Assembly (NCBI GenBank): GCA_947165195.1
Contig: CAMUZJ010000050.1
Location: forward strand, 1 to 7,782
DNA: 7,782 nt
Direction: 5' to 3'
DNA from: an uncultured Bacillota bacterium
Lineage (GTDB): Bacteria > Bacillota_I > Bacilli_A > RF39 > UBA660
The notes under the pieces were generated by a model, which was not told the DNA's origin, did not search any database, and worked only from the letters and a program-made list of their open reading frames with translations. The stretch's first letter is position 1. Each line of letters opens with the position of its first letter. Made by a program: the position numbers and the translations under genes. Of the stretch, positions 1 to 4,836 are shown one piece after another.

Positions 1-84
1 TGGTGCGAGTAACAGGAGTTGAACCTGCACGTCGAAGACACTAGATCCTAAGTCTAGCGCGTCTGCCAATTCCGCCATACTCGC
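1..84 (-). tRNA. tRNA-Leu (anticodon TAG)
   Basis: On the minus strand this folds as a complete class II tRNA. The acceptor stem is GCGAGTA/TACTCGC with an encoded CCA end at positions 1-3. The anticodon stem CTAGA/TCTAG encloses the loop CTTAGGA, giving anticodon TAG, which reads CUN leucine codons. A longer variable arm (around TGTCTTCGACG) is typical of leucine tRNAs, and the T arm carries a TTCAA loop. It lies 8 bp downstream of the tRNA(CAT) gene and is very probably cotranscribed with it. The window begins exactly at the CCA, so further genes of the unit may lie to the left. Confidence 0.95.
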
Positions 85-92
85 ATATAAAA

Positions 93-169
93 TGGTGGAC
101 CCTATAGGACTCGAACCTATGACCGCCCGGTTATGAGCCGGATGCTCTAACCAACTGAGCTAAGGGTCC
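93..169 (-). tRNA. tRNA with CAT anticodon, probably tRNA-Ile2 (lysidine type)
   Basis: This is a 77-nt cloverleaf on the minus strand. It has a perfect 7-bp acceptor stem GGACCCT/AGGGTCC, a D arm with AGTTGGTTA, the anticodon loop CTCATAA on a GC-rich stem, a T loop TTCGAGT, and an encoded CCA at 93-95. CAT could mean elongator Met, initiator Met or Ile2. The GGACC acceptor start and the ATCCGGCTCATAACCGG anticodon region match what I remember of the minor AUA-reading isoleucine tRNAs of Bacillus and Mycoplasma rather than elongator Met tRNAs. In those tRNAs TilS converts C34 to lysidine. It does not look like an initiator: positions 1-72 are paired. Neighbouring genes do use ATA codons, for example codon 4 of the 815-residue protein. 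The tRNA identity is secure; the Ile2 assignment is about 70 percent likely. Confidence 0.93.
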
Positions 170-188
170 GTTCATCCATTGCTATTTA

Positions 189-217
189 ATAATAGCATAG
201 TTTATAGTCAGTTGCAA
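189..217 (-). promoter_or_regulatory. Promoter of the tRNA unit
   Basis: Reading the minus strand, a -35 box TTGCAA (212-217) is followed by a 17-bp spacer and a -10 box TATTAT (189-194). The TGC just before the -10 makes it an extended -10 element. The predicted start is near 182, about 12 nt before the mature 5' end of the tRNA at 169, as expected for a tRNA precursor. The promoter directly follows the terminator of the upstream protein gene, so the tRNAs form their own unit. The -10 box lies in a 7-bp inverted repeat (180-186/191-197) that has no U-tract and is probably incidental. Confidence 0.75.
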
Positions 218-224
218 GAAAAAA

Positions 225-255
225 GTTAAAAAAAATAGAGTTTTTTCCTCTATTT
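225..255 (-). terminator. Rho-independent terminator of the 143-residue gene
   Basis: On the minus strand, AAATAGAG (248-255) pairs perfectly with CTCTATTT (233-240) across a 7-nt A-rich loop, followed by a run of T (about 228-232 and beyond). The upstream arm contains the TAG stop codon of the gene, so the hairpin starts inside the coding region. The stem is AT-rich, but the U-tract is convincing. Confidence 0.8.
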
Positions 256-681
256 ATCTAACATATTTAATAAATTAATCTTAAACATATCTTTTTCTGG
301 ATTTGTTTTTGAAATCATAACACCTTTATAAGTAGATAACTCAGCTCTATGACCTTCATCTAAAATACCTTCTGGTGTAATATTCGTAAGTAAAATGATA
401 TTTTTTTCTACATATACAGTATAATGTAATGTAATTTCACCATGAACTTTAGCAAACAATTCATCAGTAGGTAATTTTAATTCATAACTTATTGTCTTAT
501 CTTTTTCATTTCTATTTATTTCTTTTCCTAAAAAATTACCTTTTCTTAATTCAGGATAATAACTAAATGTTAATTTTTTATAAGCCAACATGTTATATTT
601 TCTTACTGATCTTTCCTTTTTTCGAAAGTCATTTTCATCTAAGTATTCAAATATATAGGCATTTGTTATATTATTTGTCAT
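250..681 (-). CDS. Uncharacterised 143-residue protein
   Basis: I do not recognise this family. The frame is open to a GTG at 724-726, but that codon directly abuts a GGGGG run and has no spaced ribosome-binding site. The ATG at 679-681 (MTNNITNAYI) has GAAGGGG 8 nt upstream, so I chose it. The protein has no signal peptide or membrane helix and is probably cytoplasmic. Residues 17-27 are strongly charged (DFRKKERSVRK). The middle (about 30-100) alternates in a way that suggests beta strands. The tail is compact, with ITPEGILDEGHRAEL at 101-115 and KDMFKINLLNMLDK at 130-143; such a defined C-terminus suggests a conserved fold rather than a spurious frame. It is transcribed alone from a near-consensus promoter and ends in its own terminator, just upstream of the tRNA unit. 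There are no catalytic signatures I can name. Confidence 0.85.
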   Translation of the reverse strand: MTNNITNAYIFEYLDENDFRKKERSVRKYNMLAYKKLTFSYYPELRKGNFLGKEINRNEKDKTISYELKLPTDELFAKVHGEITLHYTVYVEKNIILLTNITPEGILDEGHRAELSTYKGVMISKTNPEKDMFKINLLNMLDK

Positions 682-701
682 ATATTCAACCCCTTCAACA
701 T
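678..701 (-). CDS. Possible 7-codon leader peptide
   Basis: In the leader of the 143-residue gene, an ATG at 699-701 opens a frame reading MLKGLNI. Its TGA stop (678-680) overlaps the ATG of the main gene as ATGA. AGAGG lies about 10 nt upstream. The ribosome-binding site of the main gene is inside this mini-frame, so its translation could modulate or couple initiation. With so few codons, chance is a serious alternative. Confidence 0.2.
   Translation of the reverse strand: MLKGLNI
690..696 (-). promoter_or_regulatory. Ribosome-binding site that sets the start of the 143-residue protein
   Basis: GAAGGGG lies 8 nt before the ATG at 679-681. It is the reason for preferring this start over the upstream GTG at 724-726, whose purine run touches the start codon with no spacing. 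Confidence 0.75.
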
Positions 702-715
702 AACTTCTTGTCCTC

Positions 716-744
716 TTGAAGTACACCCCCTAATGTACCTTCAA
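716..744 (-). promoter_or_regulatory. Hairpin at the 5' end of the leader
   Basis: On the minus strand TTGAAGGTACA pairs with TGTACTTCAA: ten base pairs with one bulged G, and a loop containing AGGGGG. The predicted transcription start is about 747, so the hairpin would sit at the extreme 5' end of the mRNA. There is no U-tract, so it is not a terminator. A stabilising 5' stem or a regulatory site is plausible (inference). Confidence 0.5.
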
Positions 745-753
745 AGTACTCAT

Positions 754-782
754 ATTATACCATAAAACGTATAAAAAGTCAA
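754..782 (-). promoter_or_regulatory. Near-consensus sigma-A promoter of the 143-residue gene
   Basis: On the minus strand a -35 TTGACT (777-782), a 17-bp spacer and a -10 TATAAT (754-759) are seen, with TGG just before the -10 (extended -10). The predicted start is near 747, giving a leader of about 65 nt before the ATG at 681. The core closely resembles the promoter at 6553-6581. Confidence 0.88.
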
Positions 783-846
783 ACAATTTTCTATCCTCTT
801 TATATTATACTACAAATTCAAGCAAATATACTAGCATTTTTTTAGT

Positions 847-2274
847 CTATTTACGAAAATATTGTTTTGGTTTACTAACATCATCTTGAATTATTTGATC
901 TTTTTTTAAAACATACGTATCAGAAGAAGCTTCTTTTTCATGAGAGCTTTCGTTTTCTAAGGCTTTATCAAAAGAATCAGCAAAAGTAAATTCTCCTGCA
1001 AACATATTTTTCATCAAAACATCATGTTTTCTTTTTTCTTCTTCTTTTTGGCGCTGTTTTTCTAATACATCATTTAACCCTTCATCTTCCCTATTTATAG
1101 AAACATCTTTAAATTTTGATAGAAATTCATTTTCGTCAAAATCATAACGCATATGCATCTTTTTTGTTTCAATGCACTCTACTATATTTTCTTTTTCTAA
1201 ATGAGAAAAGTCATAAGGAAATCTCTGTAATAAATATTCTTTGACCATAATACAAAAAAGTTCTTTATCTTCAAAAGAAGAAAGCTTTCTTTGCTCATCA
1301 TTTAAAATATAAGTTATATATTTTTGAATCTTAGAATTTTTCTTTAATAAGTCTGGTCTTGCTAATTCTATCTCTTTTCGTAAAGAATATAGTTTTCTAT
1401 CAGTATTAATTAACGCTTGATTTAATGAATAGTTTGTTATGATAGAGGATAAAATATTATTATTTAATTGATCATATTCCTCTTTAGAATAATGAATATC
1501 TAATTGCATTTTATTAGATTCTGAATCTTTACGAATAACCTTTGATTTTACAGGATTAACATAAGTTACATTCGCATATTCTTTTACTACAGCTTTAATT
1601 TTTTTATTAATAAGTTCAGAAAAATGTAAACCAAAAAGGTTCGGTACTCCACATATATATACCTGTGTATTACAAGCCTTGATACGATTATAATTTTGAA
1701 TATTGGTAAGAATATTATATAGTTGAATAATATCTCTATCAATACCATAAAAAAGTTTTTGAGACATTTTTCCATTTCTGGTTATATTATCTAAAAATGA
1801 ACCAGTACATCCATTATAAACTACTATATTTGCTGTATATGGTCCATTATCTTTTAATATCTCTTGGAGACCACGGTCATTTGTTATTGCGATAGGATAA
1901 AGTTTATCCATTATTTTTCTGTCCATTGACTTTGTTTGCATACTAGTAGGACCTTTACTATAATCTATTTGATTCATTTTATTTATGTAAGACTCTTTAT
2001 AATTACAGTCAATCCATTCTGCAATATGCTCTTCACAATTATTTTGAGATCTTGAAAAATTATATCGATTTAATATAATTCCCCTCGATAACATTTCCTT
2101 TTCAATACCTTCATTTCTTAAGAGTAAAGGTTTAGTATCATCAAAACGCGAATAACCTGCTGAAATAGAATTACCTAGTCCTGTAAAAGAAAAATTCCGA
2201 ATTCCTTTTTCTCTTAATAAAATAGCCAACTTTTTATTTAATTGTTCTTGCATATACAGTAAGTTTTTTCCCAT
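847..2274 (-). CDS. SGNH/GDSL-hydrolase-like protein, apparently cytoplasmic
   Basis: The 475-residue protein starts at the ATG preceded by TAGGAGG about 9 nt upstream. Residues 28-44 (FSFTGLGNSISAGYSRF) look like SGNH block I, with Ser36 as candidate nucleophile but Asn in place of the usual Asp of GDS. A strand-like segment at 203-214 (TQVYICGVPNLF) and DIHYSKEEYDQL at 259-270 resemble the C-terminal Asp/His block, so His261 is the candidate catalytic His. The expected GxND block is altered; the best candidate is YNGCTGSF at 153-160. SGNH enzymes usually hydrolyse esters on lipids, glycans or wall polymers, but no substrate can be named here. There is no signal peptide. About 190 residues follow the catalytic region: a helical stretch (285-400), then a very charged, probably disordered tail (400-475). 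It has its own promoter, after the terminator of the neighbouring operon. The family call rests on motifs only; an inactive relative is possible. Confidence 0.85.
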   Translation of the reverse strand: MGKNLLYMQEQLNKKLAILLREKGIRNFSFTGLGNSISAGYSRFDDTKPLLLRNEGIEKEMLSRGIILNRYNFSRSQNNCEEHIAEWIDCNYKESYINKMNQIDYSKGPTSMQTKSMDRKIMDKLYPIAITNDRGLQEILKDNGPYTANIVVYNGCTGSFLDNITRNGKMSQKLFYGIDRDIIQLYNILTNIQNYNRIKACNTQVYICGVPNLFGLHFSELINKKIKAVVKEYANVTYVNPVKSKVIRKDSESNKMQLDIHYSKEEYDQLNNNILSSIITNYSLNQALINTDRKLYSLRKEIELARPDLLKKNSKIQKYITYILNDEQRKLSSFEDKELFCIMVKEYLLQRFPYDFSHLEKENIVECIETKKMHMRYDFDENEFLSKFKDVSINREDEGLNDVLEKQRQKEEEKRKHDVLMKNMFAGEFTFADSFDKALENESSHEKEASSDTYVLKKDQIIQDDVSKPKQYFRK

Positions 2275-2318
2275 TATTTTGTGCCTCCTATTTTGCCTCT
2301 AAATTTCGCACGTTTAAT

Positions 2319-2347
2319 ATTATAACTCAAACGATGAAATTTTTAAA
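2319..2347 (-). promoter_or_regulatory. Promoter of the SGNH-like gene
   Basis: The minus strand shows a perfect -10 TATAAT (2319-2324), a 17-bp spacer and a weak -35 TTTAAA (2342-2347, 4 of 6 matches). It lies between the terminator of the 815-residue gene and the ATG at 2274, so the gene must be started here or by read-through. The -35 overlaps the U-rich end of the terminator. Confidence 0.6.
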
Positions 2348-2377
2348 TAAAAATAGAAAGCATTTCACTTTCTATTT
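2341..2377 (-). terminator. Strong rho-independent terminator of the membrane-protein operon
   Basis: On the minus strand AAATAGAAAG (2368-2377) pairs perfectly with CTTTCTATTT (2351-2360) around a 7-nt loop TGAAATG, followed by TTTATTTAAA. The upstream arm contains the TAG stop (2372-2374) of the 815-residue gene. This separates that operon from the SGNH-like gene. Confidence 0.88.
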
Positions 2378-4819
2378 TGTGTAAACTTTAACAGAATTAT
2401 CACAATTAGATTGCTCTAAACTGTTAATGTAGGCATCAACAATTTGTTCATTAGACTTAACATCATATTCCATAATTGTTTGACCAGCGCTTTTCTTAAC
2501 AGTCATAGAAGAATCAACCTTTGGTGCTAGTGTTGCTTCTACTTTTGGAGTTGCAGTAACAACTGTATGTGTTTCTGCAGCTGTAGTAGAACTTTTAGTA
2601 ACAGGAGCAACTTCTTCTGTATAAACTCTTACAATAGATCTATCTGTACTTACAGTAGAAGCACTAGATGAAGATGTACTACTAGATGATGAAGTACTCT
2701 TTGACTGACTACTACTAGAGTTAGAAGCTTTTGCATCAAATGCAGCACCTGTTTTATTTGGATCAGGTAATGGATCAGATGATTGTTTAGCACCCGTTCC
2801 ATCTGTTGTGATATTTTTAACCGAATTATCTAAAGTTCCTTTTCCATCAGAATGATTTTTATCAAAAGTTACTTTATTATCAAAATCTTTCTCAGTTACT
2901 GTTTTTCCTGAATTAATCTTTTCGTTTGCATTATTTATTTTTGTTTGTGTATCTTTATTATAAGCTTCTACTTCTTGCTTATTCTTCTCAGCTTGTCTAT
3001 TTGCTTCCTCTTGCATAGATTTTCTAGTTTGTTCAGCTTTTTCTTCTGCGATACGTTTACTTTCTTGATTTTGTTGTTCAATATATCTATTAACTTCTTG
3101 TTCGGCTTTTTCTACAGCAGTTATGCCAGCCTTTTGAATAGCTTCTGCTCTATTAGAAGTAGTTGTTGTCGTAGTTTTTGTCTCATAAGTAGTCTTAGAC
3201 TCTTTTCTAGTATTTGTACGAGTAAAAGATTTAGAGCTACCACTAGCAGATTTTTTTGTTGTTGTATTATAAGAATACGTACAATTATTAAAATCTTCAT
3301 ATTGTTGTACAACTACTTTAAGAAAACCATCCAATTTCATTAAATTTCTACTCTCATCACTTACAAAATAAATAGATTTTTTTGTTAAATCATCGACAAC
3401 ATATTTTTTAATATCATAATATGATACAGAAGATGTAGTAGATTGATTCATCATAACAACTTGTCTAACAGATTCAAAAGTCTCTAAAACTTTATTACAT
3501 AAACCTTGTTCATTTAAATAAGCAATTTCTTGTTTTGATAACGTATTATCTATTCTTAAGTCTTGGAACATCATTTCGGCAGCTGAAATCATAGGAATAA
3601 CAGCCAATTTATATTTTTCAATATGAATATTACTTATATCAGATATTCCTTCTCTACAAATTTCATCCGTTATATGAAAGTCCCTACGTACTTTATCATA
3701 GAATTTTTTTACTAATGATATTTTTTCTTCACCTGTAGCTTCTTTTGCTTCTAAGAATAACTCATGATATTCTGATACAAAGCTTTTTCCTTCAAAAGAT
3801 GTAATTATACGATTAATATCTACTGGAGTATCTCTTGTCTCTATTACATATGAACACATTAATTGTAACATAGCATTTTGATAGTATTGTAACATCTCAC
3901 TAGGAGCCATCATTTGATATCCATCTACTCCACTAAATATATTACAAATATCATCTCTAGAATAATCATTATAAGCAAGCATTAATGACATTACTTCTTC
4001 CCAAGTTAAAACTGGACGGATATTTTTATCTGCTTCAGCAAATTTTCCTGCAAAAGTATCATTGAAATAATATAAGTAATCGCGAACAGATCTCATAGCT
4101 TTTCTTTGTGATTCTGTACTACATTTTACAATTAGATTATCAAAATCTCTATCATCACCATAACTACTATAGTTACTATTATTATATTCTTCTACAGAAT
4201 CTACTGCACTATCGTTTAATTTAGCACTTGCTGATTGATTTGCACTTGCTATATTACTATCTTGCATTTGACCTGTCTTAGAATTTTTTACAAATGCATA
4301 TGTTCCTAAAGAAAGAATAGAAAGTCCTAAAACACCAGCTGTAATCTTTTTAATCATTTTATGATTTTTTATTTTATTCTTAGCTTTTTCAACTACATTA
4401 GAAATTTTATCTTTCACATTAGAAAAATTATTTTTATCTTCTTCTTCATCTTCCATAAATTCTACTTCATAAGAATCTTCACTAAGAGGTGAAGCAAGTC
4501 CATTTTCAATGGTATTATCTCTATATACTGGAATAACACTATCTGCTGATGTTATATTATCTTGATGAAACTTTAAATTATCATAACTTTTCAATAAATC
4601 TTGATAATCTCCAGCAAAAAATACTTTTCCAAATAATTCACGTTCTATTTCTTCTTCCGTATTTAATTGCAATCTAGTAGCAATTTCTGAAAGAGCTTTT
4701 TTACCTTCTGATACTGAAATATCTCCATCCGTACCATCTGTATAAAAAGCACGAGCACGTTCTTGTAATGTATCACCATTTGAAAAAACATAGAAGTAAA
4801 TTCTACCTATATCTTTCAT
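2372..4819 (-). CDS. Large single-pass membrane protein with outer helical region, coiled coil and Ser/Thr-rich tail
   Basis: This 815-residue protein is not one I recognise. In order it shows a soluble N-terminal region (1-125), a cluster of acidic residues (119-128), a basic stretch (136-158), one membrane helix (about 159-177), a Ser/Asn-rich spacer (183-222), a probably helical domain (225-513), a Thr/Ser/Lys linker (515-555, with a run of Thr), a Gln/Glu/Lys-rich coiled coil (about 556-635), a poly-Ser segment (699-722) and a C-terminal part ending near Cys806. The basic residues before the helix put the N-terminus inside and about 640 residues outside. There is no LPXTG motif, no cleavable signal peptide and no catalytic motif I can name. 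The ATG is preceded by AAGGGGG with 8-nt spacing, partly next to the stop of the upstream gene, with a gap of only 15 bp. It is therefore cotranscribed and probably translationally coupled with the 561-residue protein. A surface or envelope-spanning structural role is inferred from architecture only. Confidence 0.9.
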   Translation of the reverse strand: MKDIGRIYFYVFSNGDTLQERARAFYTDGTDGDISVSEGKKALSEIATRLQLNTEEEIERELFGKVFFAGDYQDLLKSYDNLKFHQDNITSADSVIPVYRDNTIENGLASPLSEDSYEVEFMEDEEEDKNNFSNVKDKISNVVEKAKNKIKNHKMIKKITAGVLGLSILSLGTYAFVKNSKTGQMQDSNIASANQSASAKLNDSAVDSVEEYNNSNYSSYGDDRDFDNLIVKCSTESQRKAMRSVRDYLYYFNDTFAGKFAEADKNIRPVLTWEEVMSLMLAYNDYSRDDICNIFSGVDGYQMMAPSEMLQYYQNAMLQLMCSYVIETRDTPVDINRIITSFEGKSFVSEYHELFLEAKEATGEEKISLVKKFYDKVRRDFHITDEICREGISDISNIHIEKYKLAVIPMISAAEMMFQDLRIDNTLSKQEIAYLNEQGLCNKVLETFESVRQVVMMNQSTTSSVSYYDIKKYVVDDLTKKSIYFVSDESRNLMKLDGFLKVVVQQYEDFNNCTYSYNTTTKKSASGSSKSFTRTNTRKESKTTYETKTTTTTTSNRAEAIQKAGITAVEKAEQEVNRYIEQQNQESKRIAEEKAEQTRKSMQEEANRQAEKNKQEVEAYNKDTQTKINNANEKINSGKTVTEKDFDNKVTFDKNHSDGKGTLDNSVKNITTDGTGAKQSSDPLPDPNKTGAAFDAKASNSSSSQSKSTSSSSSTSSSSASTVSTDRSIVRVYTEEVAPVTKSSTTAAETHTVVTATPKVEATLAPKVDSSMTVKKSAGQTIMEYDVKSNEQIVDAYINSLEQSNCDNSVKVYTK
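2654..2725 (-). repeat. Poly-serine low-complexity tract in the 815-residue gene
   Basis: Codons 699-722 are nearly all Ser (SNSSSSQSKSTSSSSSTSSSS). They are encoded by a mix of AGT and TCN codons, so the DNA is an imperfect rather than exact repeat. It probably acts as a flexible, exposed linker and could vary in length between strains by slippage. Confidence 0.8.
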
Positions 4820-4836
4820 TTAGTTAACCCCCTTTT
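4820..4836 (-). promoter_or_regulatory. Ribosome-binding site at the intergenic junction of the membrane-protein pair
   Basis: AAAAGGGGG begins within the TAA stop of the upstream gene and is followed by an 8-nt spacer and the ATG of the 815-residue gene. There is no room for a terminator or promoter, so ribosomes ending on the first gene can re-initiate on the second. Confidence 0.75.

Noticed and set aside
180..197. A 7-bp inverted repeat TGCTATT/AATAGCA between the terminator and the tRNA.
   Set aside because: No U-tract follows in the transcribed direction, and the repeat coincides with the -10 region; it is probably incidental in AT-rich DNA.
682..726. Longer version of the 143-residue protein starting at GTG 724-726.
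   Set aside because: The purine run touches the GTG with no spacing and the region folds into the leader hairpin, whereas ATG 679-681 has a well-spaced GAAGGGG.
804..832. A second TATAAT on the minus strand upstream of the 143-residue gene.
   Set aside because: The hexamer at 17-bp spacing (AGTATA) does not resemble a -35, and there is no extended -10. The promoter at 754-782 is far better.
782..868. Possible terminator of the SGNH-like gene, formed by AAACAA-TTTTC near its 3' end and GAAAATTGTTT before the T-rich stretch at 772-776.
   Set aside because: The arms are about 60-70 nt apart, interrupted by a bulge and very AT-rich. I see no convincing terminator between this gene and the next promoter.
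3121..3312. Minus-strand out-of-frame open frames inside the large genes (also at 1587-1775, 5236-5421, 5722-5922).
   Set aside because: All lie inside longer, better-supported genes in another frame, have hydrophobic or repetitive products expected from AT-rich or repetitive DNA, and lack ribosome-binding sites.
2945..3343. A 132-codon open frame on the plus strand.
   Set aside because: It lies wholly antisense to the coiled-coil region of the 815-residue gene. Its product is a Phe/Leu/Ser/Cys-rich string typical of the reverse complement of Lys/Glu-rich codons, and there is no suitable ribosome-binding site.
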